A stretch of DNA of 64,000 bases from the NCBI GenBank assembly GCA_016187925.1, contig JACPIS010000023.1:1-64000 (forward strand). The letters are read 5' to 3'. The notes under the pieces were generated by a model. That model made no database searches. It worked only from the letters and a program-made list of their open reading frames with translations, and was not told the origin of the DNA. The translations under genes were made by a program, and so were the position numbers. Every line of letters begins with the position of its first letter. Within the stretch, counting starts at the first letter, position 1. This DNA is from Opitutia bacterium. Lineage in GTDB: Bacteria; Verrucomicrobiota; Verrucomicrobiia; Opitutales; Opitutaceae. Positions 46,004 through 54,655 of the stretch are shown piece after piece.

Positions 46004-49000
46004 TCAGACGGCTCGACGCCGCGTCAGCCGGCGGGCCGCACCGAGCGCGAGCAGCAGGCCGAAGAACCATGTGCTGGGCGCACCACCGCCGCCACCACCC
46101 CCCCCGCCGCCGGAAGGCGCAGGCGCGGGCGCGGGCGTGCCGCCGCCGGTGTTGCTGCCCACGGTGAGCGTGGCGGTATCGGTGGTGACGGACGTGCCGC
46201 CGGCGATGACGACCGCGCGGTAGGAGTCTCCGGACATCGCGCTGCTGACCGAGGAGAGGATGAGATTCGACGCTAGGGCGCCGTTGTAGGTGTCGTTGTT
46301 CTGCACGTCGGCCCAGCTGCTCTGGCCGGAGGCGCGGCGCTGCCATTGGTAGGTGATGTTGCCCGCGGCCGCGGCGGCGACGCGGAACGAGACGCTCTGG
46401 CTGGGTGCGGCGGTGGCAGAGGCGGGCTGCGCGGAGATGATCGGCGCCACCGAGCCCGGGTTGTAGAGCTGCATGAAGTGGTTGAAGGCGTCGATGCCGA
46501 CCTTGGAGCCCATGCGGCGGCCGGCGAAGTCGTCCGTGGAGATGTGAATGCCGCCGAAGAGGCGCGAGAGGCCGGCTTGGTCGGCTGCATCGTAATAGGT
46601 CGCCCATTGCAACTGGACGCGCTGCGACGGACCGGATTCAAATCCGAGCGTGCCGGGCGTGTAGTCGTAGGTGGCGAGGCCGCCGGGGAAGAATTCGCTG
46701 CCCGTGAACCGCGTCAGCACCTCGGCCCCGGCGCGGCTGAACGTGCTGTGGCCGGAGATGTAGCCCGGGAAGGCCGGCGTGACGAAGGTGTCGCGCTGAT
46801 AGGGGATCCAGTTCACGCCGAGGATCCAACCCACGCCCGAGACCAGATTCGCGCTCGGCGGGACACCGAGCCAGGTTTTCATGGCGATCTTGCCGACGGA
46901 GCCGGCGAGGTGCTCGTGCCGCTGGCCGGGGGCGGAGGACGCGGTGGAGATGAGCTCGACGACACCGGGCACGAGCGGCAGTCCGTCCGCGTTGTAGCTG
47001 GGTTGGCTGGAATCGGACGATTGGCCGAGCGAGGCCAGATAGCGGATCATCGTGATCGGGCGGGCCGAGTTGTATTCCCATTTGAGCGTCCACGCGGCGC
47101 TGGCGGCGTCGTGCAGGCCGCCGTTCAGCGCGAGGTAACCGGCCACGTCCCATTCGATGCGCCGGAGCGCGGTGCCGGTGCCGAGGAAGCGGTGGGTCGC
47201 CAGCGAGTGATCGCTGGCTTGGTTGAAGAGCACGTTCCAGTGGCCGGGCGGGGTCTCGGAACTCGGGCCGTCGGCCCAGAACTCGGCCAGCACGCGTGCG
47301 TAGTCGCCGCGGGGCACGACGTTGCTGTCGTATGCGCGGCCGGTGACAGGGTTGGTGGTGTGGCCGTGGCCGTCGTTGGTGCCGAGCGGATTGTTGAACA
47401 GCTGGCCGGGCGAGATGTCGACGGTGGCGCCGTCGGCGGTCGTGAGCTGGGAGGAGAATGTGATGACCTCGCGCGCTTCGCGGATGTATTGGGCCCGGGA
47501 GGAGGCGGAGGCGAACATCGGCGGCGGGCCGGGGTCATCCGCCACGAAATTGTTCGCGCCGCGCACGAGGGCGAAGGTCCGGGTGTTCTTCGCATTCGCG
47601 CCGACGAAGGGCTGGACGGACGCGCCGAGCACGATGCCGTTTTGGGTGATGGTGTTGACCAGGTCGAGAGGCTGCCAGAAATCGGGGTTCACGTTGGAGC
47701 CGACACCCGGGTTGCGCACGATGAGCGGGGGGTTGGGCGTCTGGAAGCCTGAGGCATCGGCGTAGCGGCCGGCCTCGTTGGCGCCGTCGTTGAGATTGAG
47801 GGCGAGGATCTGCTGGCCGATGCGGACACCGACCGAGGCGGGGGAGCTGCCGGTGGCGTCGGTGAAATCGGGATTGAGGCCGAATTGCCGCATGAGCCAG
47901 CGGATGCCGGCGGTGGTGGCCGCGGAACCGGGGCTGTTGGCGAAACGCTGCCGGATGACGGTGTAGGCGGCGTAGCTCATGGCCTCGCGCTGCGCGGCGA
48001 CGCGGTCGGCCTCGCCGGCGGGCAGGGCGGGCGTCTCCTTCACGAAAATCTCATGGTGATTCGCCCAGCCGTTGGTCTCGTAAGCCCAGAAGCTGTCCCA
48101 AAGCGTGGCGGAGATATGGTAGAGATTGCGGGCGTGGACGGGCGGATTGGGCGTGTCCGTGCGGATGCCGTCGAGCAACGCTTCGTCCCACCAACGGGCG
48201 ACCGATTTGGCGGCGAGGTCGGCGGTGACGGTGAGTGTGGCGCCCCGGCTGGTCATGGTGCCGTTCGTGTTGGAGACGGTGACGGTGTAGATGCCCTCAT
48301 CGATGGGCAGGGCGTGGGCGATGGTCAGGGTGGAGCTGCTCGCGCCGTTGATGCGCTCGCCGTCCTTGAACCAGTTGTAGACGGGTGCGGGGTTGCCCTG
48401 TGCGGCGACGGTGAAGGTGACGAAGCCGTCCTTGTTGATGCTGGTGCTGGCGGGATCGGAGAGGATGATGGGTGCGGAAGGCGGACTGTCGGTGGTGCCG
48501 GACTCCGTGACGGTGAGTGTCTGGTCGGCGTTGACGTTGGTGAGCTCCTGAATGGTGCCGCTGGGCCACTTGATGCTGACCTTGGTGACAGAGGTGCTGG
48601 CACCGAGGCCGAAGTGGAGGCGCGGTTCGCGCTGGCCGATGTAGGAATTGGTCGGGTTGTAGACGGAGACCTGGTTGCGGCCGCCGGCGGTGACGGTCAC
48701 TTCGCAGCCGTAGCCGTCGCGATTGGAGGCGGTGCCGACGAAGCGCAGGTTCAGCCAGTGGGCGTTGGCCGTGCTGCTCTCGTTGTGGTAAAGGATGCGA
48801 TGGCCCTCGGTCTGGGTGATGAAGATGTCCTCCCGGCCGTCGTTATCGTAGTCGAGGATCGCGAGGCCGCGGCCGAGGCCGGTGTCGGTGATGCCGTATT
48901 GCGCGCTGCGGTCGGCGAAGGTGCCGGCATTGTTGAGGAAGAGCACGCTCGGGTCGGTCTTGGAGACGGCGAAATTGGGGCCCGGGGCGACATAGCCGTT

Positions 49001-50092
49001 GGTGACGACGAGGTCGGGCCAGCCGTCGTTGTTGACGTCGAGGGCCTGCGCGCCCCAGCCCCAGCCGGAGAGTTTTACGCCGACGGAGGAGGAGACATCC
49101 GTGAACCGCCGGCCGCCCAGGTTGCGGAAGAGGCGGTTGTCGGAGATGAAACCCCTCTGGTCGACGGAGGATTCGTTGGTGAGGGTGATCGCGGAGACGA
49201 AGATGTCGATTCTGCCGTCGCCGTCGTAGTCGAGCAGGGTCACGCCCATGCTGTCGGAGCCGTTCTGGATGTTGCTGGTGGCGCTGCCGTGGAAAAAGGT
49301 GCCGTCGCCGTTGTTCCACCACATCTGGCTGGTGCCGAAATCGCCGGCGAGGAACGAGTCGGGGTAACCATCGCCGTCGAAGTCGGCCCAAGCCGTCGCA
49401 TAACCGGCGATCATGTTGATGAACTGGGGCTGTGTCCTGCCGGAGGCGGCGGTCTTGTTCTCGAAAAATGCCGGGGCCGAGCGGCCGCGATTATGCAAAA
49501 GCGCCGAGTGCCGGTCATTCTCGCCTGTGCTCAGGACATTCCACTCGGAAACCACGATGTCGAGGTAGCCGTCCTTGTCGTAGTCGACGAGGGAGACCGA
49601 CTGGCTGCGGTGCGATTCGACGGTGACGGTCGCATCGGCACCGCGCTCGACCGCGGCTTCGTGGAAGCGGCCGGTGCCGTCGTTCATGAACAGAAAATAG
49701 CGAGATCCGGAAACCGGGGCCATGAAGATGTCCACCTTGCCGTCGTTGTCCAAATCGCCCGCGGCGACACCGCCGATGTCCGAGACAGTGTCGAGCCCTC
49801 GCTGGGCGGACTCCTCACGGAAGGTGCCGTCGCGGTTATTGATGAAGACGAGACAGGGCGCGCCGGTGCGCACCACGATCAGGTCGGTCCAGCCGTCGCC
49901 ATCGATGTCGCACGCGCAATTGGCGCCGCCGACGCTGTAGGGGTCGAGCCCGGGCTGGGAGTGGCCGCTGGGGGAGGTGGGGAAATTCAGGTCCACGCCG
50001 GAGGCGGCGGCCTTGTCGACGAATTGGGCGCGCAGCAGAGCCGGCGCGAGCAGGCAGACCAGGAGCAGGCTGAGACGAACGAAACGCTTCAT
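46004..50092 (-). CDS. Secreted FG-GAP/ASPIC-UnbV and vanadium-dependent haloperoxidase fusion protein
   Basis: A 1362-aa multidomain secreted protein. After the signal peptide (MKRFVRLSLLLVCLLAPALLRA), residues about 25-450 hold FG-GAP/VCBS repeats with DxDxDG calcium motifs (DIDGDGWTD, DLDNDGKVD, DYDKDGYLD). An ASPIC/UnbV domain (about 450-540), an Ig-like domain (about 550-635), and a vanadium-haloperoxidase/PAP2 domain (about 640-1215) follow. The peroxidase site is intact: KWEYNSARP, PGYISGHSTFS and SRLFGGIHISTDD. A second Ig-like domain, a Gly-rich linker and a hydrophobic-plus-Arg tail (APSTWFFGLLLALGAARRL) suggest C-terminal sorting to the surface. Possible role: oxidative halogenation or signal quenching outside the cell; this is inference. 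Confidence 0.88.
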   Translation of the reverse strand: MKRFVRLSLLLVCLLAPALLRAQFVDKAAASGVDLNFPTSPSGHSQPGLDPYSVGGANCACDIDGDGWTDLIVVRTGAPCLVFINNRDGTFREESAQRGLDTVSDIGGVAAGDLDNDGKVDIFMAPVSGSRYFLFMNDGTGRFHEAAVERGADATVTVESHRSQSVSLVDYDKDGYLDIVVSEWNVLSTGENDRHSALLHNRGRSAPAFFENKTAASGRTQPQFINMIAGYATAWADFDGDGYPDSFLAGDFGTSQMWWNNGDGTFFHGSATSNIQNGSDSMGVTLLDYDGDGRIDIFVSAITLTNESSVDQRGFISDNRLFRNLGGRRFTDVSSSVGVKLSGWGWGAQALDVNNDGWPDLVVTNGYVAPGPNFAVSKTDPSVLFLNNAGTFADRSAQYGITDTGLGRGLAILDYDNDGREDIFITQTEGHRILYHNESSTANAHWLNLRFVGTASNRDGYGCEVTVTAGGRNQVSVYNPTNSYIGQREPRLHFGLGASTSVTKVSIKWPSGTIQELTNVNADQTLTVTESGTTDSPPSAPIILSDPASTSINKDGFVTFTVAAQGNPAPVYNWFKDGERINGASSSTLTIAHALPIDEGIYTVTVSNTNGTMTSRGATLTVTADLAAKSVARWWDEALLDGIRTDTPNPPVHARNLYHISATLWDSFWAYETNGWANHHEIFVKETPALPAGEADRVAAQREAMSYAAYTVIRQRFANSPGSAATTAGIRWLMRQFGLNPDFTDATGSSPASVGVRIGQQILALNLNDGANEAGRYADASGFQTPNPPLIVRNPGVGSNVNPDFWQPLDLVNTITQNGIVLGASVQPFVGANAKNTRTFALVRGANNFVADDPGPPPMFASASSRAQYIREAREVITFSSQLTTADGATVDISPGQLFNNPLGTNDGHGHTTNPVTGRAYDSNVVPRGDYARVLAEFWADGPSSETPPGHWNVLFNQASDHSLATHRFLGTGTALRRIEWDVAGYLALNGGLHDAASAAWTLKWEYNSARPITMIRYLASLGQSSDSSQPSYNADGLPLVPGVVELISTASSAPGQRHEHLAGSVGKIAMKTWLGVPPSANLVSGVGWILGVNWIPYQRDTFVTPAFPGYISGHSTFSRAGAEVLTRFTGSEFFPGGLATYDYTPGTLGFESGPSQRVQLQWATYYDAADQAGLSRLFGGIHISTDDFAGRRMGSKVGIDAFNHFMQLYNPGSVAPIISAQPASATAAPSQSVSFRVAAAAAGNITYQWQRRASGQSSWADVQNNDTYNGALASNLILSSVSSAMSGDSYRAVVIAGGTSVTTDTATLTVGSNTGGGTPAPAPAPSGGGGGGGGGGAPSTWFFGLLLALGAARRLTRRRAV

Positions 50093-50342
50093 ATCGGGGA
50101 AAATTGGCGGCCTTGACCGGTGGCCGCCGGGTCAGCGGACGGGGTGCTGACCGGGCGGTGACGAAGCAAAATCCTGACGAAGCAGTCGGCCAAGGCGCGA
50201 ACAGGGGTTGTTGGGTAGCCGGAAAAACAGGCTATTCCCCGAGTGACGGCAAGCCGGCTCCGTGTCAGTCTAAGGGCACTACGCCTTATCTAGGTTTTTC
50301 ACCGGTGCGGGGCCGGCTGCGCTCCGCGAGCGGGGGAAGGCA

Positions 50343-50417
50343 TGGTGCGAGTGCCGGGAGTCGAACCCGGATCAATGGCTTCGGAGGCCACTACACTATC
50401 CATTGTGCTACACTCGC
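50343..50417 (-). tRNA. tRNA-Arg (anticodon CCG)
   Basis: A cloverleaf read on the minus strand: acceptor GCGAGTG/CACTCGC, D stem GCAC/GTGT, anticodon stem GTGGC/GCCAT with loop CTCCGAA (anticodon CCG, decoding CGG), T arm CCGGG-TTCGACT-CCCGG. The 3' CCA is encoded at 50343-50345. Confidence 0.95.
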
Positions 50418-50470
50418 AAAAAACAACGGCGCCAGCATTCGCCGGCGTCGCGCGTTTTCAAGCTGGATTT

Positions 50471-50492
50471 AAAACGGCGCGGGCGCCACGCC
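50471..50492 (-). terminator. Weak terminator after the DedA gene
   Basis: On the minus strand GGCGTGG-CGC-CCGCGCC (50492-50476, one G-T pair) is followed by GTTTT. It begins directly after the DedA stop codon. The T-tract is short. Confidence 0.4.
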
Positions 50493-51119
50493 TCATTTCT
50501 TCTCCGCCTGCATGTGGCGGTGGACGAAAAGCCAGTAGATGGCGCCGAGCACCGCGAGGATACCGGCGGCCCAGACCGTGATCGAGCGCAGCTCGCCGCG
50601 CATGAGCGCCTCGTCCTGGCCGGCCTTGACGCCGAGCCAGCAGAGCACGCCGCACCAGATGCCCGAGCCGAGCAGCGTCCAGAGGGAAAATTTCCAGTAA
50701 TCCATCCGCACGATGCCGGCGGGGATGCCGATGAGGTGGCGCACGACGGGGAGCATGCGCGAGGCGAAGATGCCGTAGTTGCCGTAGGCGGCGGACCAGC
50801 GCTCGGCCTTTTCGACCTTCTCCGGCGAGACGAGGAAGTACTTGCCGAACTTCAACACCAGTGGCCGGCCGGCCCAGCGGGAGACCCAGTACATCGCGGT
50901 GGCGCCGAGCCACGAGCCGAGCGCGCCGGCGATGATGATGCCGGTGAGGCTCATGTTGCCCTTGGTGTAGGCGAGGTGCGCGGCGGGCGGGATGACCAGC
51001 TCGCTCGGCAGGGGCAGAAACGTGCTCTCGATGAACATGAGCAGCGCGATGAGCGGGTAGCCGCCCGTCTCGAGCGACTTCGTGTACCAGTCGATCAGTT
51101 CCTTCAGAAGGTCGTGCAT
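50493..51119 (-). CDS. DedA-family membrane protein
   Basis: A 208-aa integral membrane protein of the DedA/SNARE-associated family, whose members act in lipid (undecaprenyl or aminophospholipid) flipping and envelope homeostasis. Markers: ALLMFIESTFLPLPSELVIPP, GALGSWLGATAMYWVSRWAG, and FASRMLPVVRHLIGIPAGI with the conserved Arg. ATG 51119 starts the family; the longer frame to 51284 overlaps the small basic protein gene in another frame. Confidence 0.92.
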   Translation of the reverse strand: MHDLLKELIDWYTKSLETGGYPLIALLMFIESTFLPLPSELVIPPAAHLAYTKGNMSLTGIIIAGALGSWLGATAMYWVSRWAGRPLVLKFGKYFLVSPEKVEKAERWSAAYGNYGIFASRMLPVVRHLIGIPAGIVRMDYWKFSLWTLLGSGIWCGVLCWLGVKAGQDEALMRGELRSITVWAAGILAVLGAIYWLFVHRHMQAEKK

Positions 51120-51180
51120 GGGTAAGAAAAAGGGCAGGTCGCGTGCGAGCCTGCCCCAAAGGCGGAGATCAAACGGCGGA

Positions 51181-51336
51181 TCAGACGTCGGCCTTGGTCT
51201 TGCGCAGACCCTGGACGCGGTCGCCTTCCTTCCACTGGCCGCGCTTCTTGAGCAGGGCGACGCGCTCGAAGCGCTTGAGGACATTGCGCTTCACGACGAG
51301 GCCGCCGGAAGACTTGAGGCTGTTGTGCTGGGACAT
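51181..51336 (-). CDS. PVC-superphylum small basic protein
   Basis: A 51-aa, Lys/Arg-rich protein (MSQHNSLKSSGGLVVKRNVL, then KRFERVALLKKRGQWKEGDR). It fits the small basic protein family known only from Planctomycetes, Verrucomicrobia and Chlamydiae (I believe TIGR04137). Function unknown, probably nucleic-acid or ribosome related. It lies between cutA (14 bp) and dedA on the same strand. It is the best taxonomic marker in the window. Confidence 0.88.
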   Translation of the reverse strand: MSQHNSLKSSGGLVVKRNVLKRFERVALLKKRGQWKEGDRVQGLRKTKADV

Positions 51337-51350
51337 AAAAGGTATCTCGA

Positions 51351-51689
51351 TTAAGGTTGGTTCGACGTTGGGAAGGGGGCGGATGTAGAGTTCGCGATTG
51401 CCCATGACAAGTATTTTTCTCCCACGGACTCGGCGCTGACCTCGATCCACTCCGGCGTCTCGTAAGGGTGGTGACGATGCACCCAATTGCTCAGGGCGGA
51501 GGCATTGGCCGGCAGGCACTTAAACCACACCCGGAATTCCTGCGCCTGCGTCAGCTTGCCCTGCCAGTGGTAATGCGAAGTGAGGGGGCCGTCGACCTGC
51601 GCGCAGACGGCCAAGTGGTGCTCGACCGCACCCCGGGCGAGGCGGTCGGCGTCGGCGCGGTTTCCGGCGGTGGTCCAGGCGACGAGCAT
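51351..51689 (-). CDS. cutA: CutA-family divalent-ion tolerance protein
   Basis: A 112-aa trimeric PII-like protein. Family segments: VAWTTAGNRADADRLARGAVEHHLAVCAQV scanned in parts, SHYHWQGKL (the Y-x-W-x-G-K core) and VHRHHPYETPEWIEV (HPYExPE). Linked in E. coli to copper tolerance; the exact role is unclear. ATG 51689 is the family start. It diverges from rpoZ. Confidence 0.93.
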   Translation of the reverse strand: MLVAWTTAGNRADADRLARGAVEHHLAVCAQVDGPLTSHYHWQGKLTQAQEFRVWFKCLPANASALSNWVHRHHPYETPEWIEVSAESVGEKYLSWAIANSTSAPFPTSNQP

Positions 51690-51800
51690 GCCGGGATTTT
51701 CGGCATTTGGCGGCCGGCGGCAAAGCAAAACGGCCGGGGAGATTTCACCCTTGACGCACCTCCCGCCCACCGTAGGGGTAAACCTTCCATTTTCCGAACC

Positions 51801-52001
51801 ATGAGAGACGAATACATCAAGGAAGCCCAAAAAGTCATTCAGGACCCGAACGTGCTGATCAACGTGGTGTCGCGCCGCGTCAAGCAGCTCCGCCGGGGCA
51901 GCCGTCCGCTCGTGGAATCGCTCGAGAAGCTCAGCCCCGAGGACATCGCCCTGCGCGAGATCGTCGAGGGCAAGATCAGCTACGAGCTGCACACCGCCTG
52001 A
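51801..52001 (+). CDS. rpoZ: DNA-directed RNA polymerase subunit omega
   Basis: A 66-aa subunit that helps assemble beta-prime. The family pattern LINVVSRRVKQLRRGSRPLV and DIALREIVEGKISYE is clear, although the protein is slightly shorter than E. coli omega (91 aa). A terminator follows at 52029-52062. Confidence 0.93.
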   Translation: MRDEYIKEAQKVIQDPNVLINVVSRRVKQLRRGSRPLVESLEKLSPEDIALREIVEGKISYELHTA

Positions 52002-52028
52002 GCCGCGGCGCATCCCGATTTCTATGAC

Positions 52029-52062
52029 GAAGCGCGGCATCCCGGCCGCGCTTCTTTTGTTT
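52029..52062 (+). terminator. Terminator after rpoZ
   Basis: A 9-bp stem (GAAGCGCGG at 52029-52037, CCGCGCTTC at 52046-52054) with an 8-nt loop and a TTTTGTTT tail, 28 bp beyond the rpoZ stop and before smpB. Confidence 0.82.
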
Positions 52063-52102
52063 GTCAGCCGCGCCTCTGCGCCGCATTGCTGGAGTTCCGC
52101 CC

Positions 52103-52576
52103 ATGGCCGCCAAGCCCCATGACCCGACCCGCTACTCCGAGATGCGCAACCCCAAGGCGCTGCGGGACTACTTTATCCACGACAAGTTCGAGGCGGGCAT
52201 CAAGCTGGTCGGCACCGAGGTGAAATCCATCCGCGCGGGCAAGGCGCAGTTGAGCGACGCCTTCGCCCGCATCGAGAAGGACGAGGTCTGGCTCTACGGC
52301 GCCTACATTGAGGAGTATTCGCACGGCGGCCTCTCCCAGCATGCGCCGCGTCGCCCGCGCAAGCTCCTCCTCAAGGCCAGCGAGATCCGCAAGCTCCAGC
52401 AGCAGGTCGAGACCGGCGGCCGCTCGATCGTGGCGCTGCGCATGTATTTCAAGGACGCCCTCGTGAAGGTCGAGATCGCCACCGCCAGCGGCAAGAAGCA
52501 GTTCGACAAGCGCGAGGACGTGAAGAAGCGCGAGCAAAACCTCGAAGCCCGCCGCGCCCTGAAATCCCGCCGATGA
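52103..52576 (+). CDS. smpB: SsrA-binding protein SmpB
   Basis: Binds tmRNA for trans-translation. The 157-aa protein contains NPKALRDYFIHDKFEAGIKL, LVGTEVKSIRAGKAQL, EEYSHGGLSQHAPRRPRKLL and a basic C-terminal tail (FDKREDVKKREQNLEARRAL). ATG 52103 is the natural start. Its last four bases overlap the thrB start (ATGA). The tmRNA gene itself is not in the window. Confidence 0.96.
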   Translation: MAAKPHDPTRYSEMRNPKALRDYFIHDKFEAGIKLVGTEVKSIRAGKAQLSDAFARIEKDEVWLYGAYIEEYSHGGLSQHAPRRPRKLLLKASEIRKLQQQVETGGRSIVALRMYFKDALVKVEIATASGKKQFDKREDVKKREQNLEARRALKSRR

Positions 52577-53517
52577 AGAAAAAGATCACCCGCTCCGCCC
52601 ATTGCTCCCTTTCCGCCGTCACCGTGCGCGTGCCCGGCAGCACGTCGAACTGCGGCGCCGGCTTCGACACGCTCGGCCTCGCGCTCGACGTCTACAACCG
52701 CGTCACGCTCGTGCGCGGCGACTGGCGCGGTGCCCGCGCCCGGGAGCAGAGTGACGCCGTCGGATTGGACATGGTCGACGAGGCGGCGCAGCTTTTCTTC
52801 GTGCGCGCGGGCGTCGAGGAGTTCGGTTTCACCTTCCACATCGAAGGCGACGTGCCGATGTCGCGCGGCCTCGGCTCCAGCGTGACGCTGCGCGCGGGCG
52901 TCGTCGCCGCGCTCAACGAGTTGTCCGGTGCGCGCCTGAAGAAGGACGTGCTCTGCTCGCTCGTCACGCAGCTCGAGGGCCATCCCGACAACGCCACGCC
53001 CGCCGTCATCGGCGGTTTCTGCGTGGCGCGCTGCGATCCGCACACGGGCGAGCTGGCGGGCGTCGTCCGCAAGGCCATCGGCCCCGAGCTGCGCTTCGTG
53101 GTCGTGTCGCCCGCGCAGGAACTCGAGACCAAGAAGGCGCGCGGCATCCTGCCGAAGGAGCTGCCGTATTTCGACGCGGTGAAGAGCGTGAACAGCGCGG
53201 CCTACGTGGTGGCGGCGATCTTGTCCGGCGAATACCACCGGCTGCGCCACGCCGTGCGGGACTACCTGCACGAGCCTTACCGTCTGCCGCTGATCCCTGG
53301 CGCCCAGGATGCCATCCGTGCCGGCGTGACGACGGGTGCGCTGACCGGCTGGCTGAGTGGCAGCGGCTCGAGCGTGCTGTGCGTGGCCGAGCCGGGGCAG
53401 GCCGCGAAGGTTGGCCGCGCGATGGCGGCGGCGTTTGCCGCGCACAAGCTGAAGAGCCGGGTCTTCGTGCTGCGGGCCGACAACTCCGGCCTGCGCGTCA
53501 CGGCGCGTCGCCGTTAG
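52573..53517 (+). CDS. thrB: Homoserine kinase
   Basis: GHMP-family kinase in threonine synthesis, 314 aa. Motif 1 VPGSTSNCGAGFDTLGLAL, motif 2 VPMSRGLGSSV and motif 3 GWLSGSGSSVLC are intact. It overlaps smpB by 4 bp (ATGA) and overlaps the convergent response-regulator gene by 20 bp at its 3' end. Confidence 0.95.
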   Translation: MKKKITRSAHCSLSAVTVRVPGSTSNCGAGFDTLGLALDVYNRVTLVRGDWRGARAREQSDAVGLDMVDEAAQLFFVRAGVEEFGFTFHIEGDVPMSRGLGSSVTLRAGVVAALNELSGARLKKDVLCSLVTQLEGHPDNATPAVIGGFCVARCDPHTGELAGVVRKAIGPELRFVVVSPAQELETKKARGILPKELPYFDAVKSVNSAAYVVAAILSGEYHRLRHAVRDYLHEPYRLPLIPGAQDAIRAGVTTGALTGWLSGSGSSVLCVAEPGQAAKVGRAMAAAFAAHKLKSRVFVLRADNSGLRVTARRR

Positions 53518-53956
53518 TCGGGAAGGGCGGGGTGGAGCCGCTCCAGTGCCATGCGATATGCGCGGCCAGCGTGCTCCATTTGAAGGGTTTTTTCACGACG
53601 ATCTTCAACGTGGGCACGCGGGCGAGCTGCTCGTCGGTGAAATTCGTCTGGTAGGCCGTGATCATGACCGCGGGCACGCCGGGCCGGAGGCGCTGGGCGG
53701 CGGCGACGAATTGCAGGCCATCCAGGTCCGGCATCTGATAGTCGGTGACGATGAGTCCGACATCGAGTCCGGGCAGGGCGCGCAACGCCTCGGTGGGGTT
53801 CGTGAAGCTGTGCACCGGGCAGGCGAGATGCTGGGTGAGCAGTTGCTCAAGCAGGTCGATGTAGGCGACTTCGTCGTCCACCAGCATGACGCATTTGCCC
53901 GAATCGTCGGACGGGAAGGGTTGCAGGGTTTCGGCGGGAAAAACGCTGGTAGCCAT
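53498..53956 (-). CDS. Response regulator (receiver domain only)
   Basis: A 152-aa CheY-like protein. CVMLVDDEVAYIDLLEQLL, phospho-Asp in LIVTDYQMPDLDGL, AVMITAY and the Lys in IVVKKPFKWSTL are present. The tail of about 20 residues after the receiver is not a known output domain. No kinase gene is nearby. Its 3' end overlaps thrB by 20 bp in convergent orientation. Confidence 0.88.
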   Translation of the reverse strand: MATSVFPAETLQPFPSDDSGKCVMLVDDEVAYIDLLEQLLTQHLACPVHSFTNPTEALRALPGLDVGLIVTDYQMPDLDGLQFVAAAQRLRPGVPAVMITAYQTNFTDEQLARVPTLKIVVKKPFKWSTLAAHIAWHWSGSTPPFPTNGDAP

Positions 53957-54096
53957 TGGCAGCCTTTCGAAGTATCGGGACGTGGAAAGATAGGGGAGGC
54001 GGCCCGGCAGGAAAGCTTCACTATTGAGGGTGCCGGGGCGAGTAAAATCCTTCGCGGGATTGCCCTTTTACAAGGAGCCCCCACGCTCCCGGCCGC

Positions 54097-54564
54097 ATGC
54101 TGCATCTCGTGCTGTTTCAGCCGCAAATCGCCCCCAACACCGGCAATGTCGGCCGGATGTGCGCGGTCACGCGCACGCGGCTGCACCTGATCCATCCGCT
54201 GGGCTTCGAGATCACCGACAAGCACCTGCGGCGCGCCGGCATGGATTATTGGTATTCGCTCGATGTGCACGAGCACGCGGATTGGGCGGCATTCAAGGCC
54301 AGCCCGTATGCGCCGCAGCGCCTGTGGCTGCTCACGACGCACGCGCAGCAGACTTTCTGGGACGTGCGTTATGCGGACGGCGACGGCCTGGTCTTCGGCA
54401 ACGAGGAGGCGGGCGCACCGGACTGGTTGCACGCGGAATTCGGCGTGGAGCGACGCGTGAAGATCCCGCACGCCAACACCGGGCTGCGTTCGCTGAACCT
54501 TTCCACGGCGGCCGGCATCGCCTGCTACGAGGCGTTGCGGCAGATCGGCCTGCTGCAGGCGTGA
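54097..54564 (+). CDS. trmL: tRNA (cytidine/uridine-34 2'-O)-methyltransferase TrmL
   Basis: A SPOUT-fold methylase of 155 aa. VLFQPQIAPNTGNVGRMCAVT at the start (read in parts), DYWYSLDVHEH, GLVFGNEEAG and ANTGLRSLNLSTAAGIACYE, the SPOUT knot motifs, are all intact. It methylates the wobble base of tRNA-Leu isoacceptors. An AAGGAG at 54070-54075 is somewhat far from the ATG. Confidence 0.93.
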   Translation: MLHLVLFQPQIAPNTGNVGRMCAVTRTRLHLIHPLGFEITDKHLRRAGMDYWYSLDVHEHADWAAFKASPYAPQRLWLLTTHAQQTFWDVRYADGDGLVFGNEEAGAPDWLHAEFGVERRVKIPHANTGLRSLNLSTAAGIACYEALRQIGLLQA

Positions 54565-54655
54565 GCCGCGGGCGCGCCCGCGTGCTTCTCCGTGATTGAA
54601 CTCCCGCGCGGATTTCCGCAGCGTTCGCGCACACCCCAACCCTGATCACCACACC

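Noticed and set aside
47885-50116. 743-codon plus-strand frame opposite the haloperoxidase fusion
   Set aside because: Val/Gly/Asp-rich antisense shadow; the minus-strand gene has signal peptide, calcium motifs and active-site motifs.
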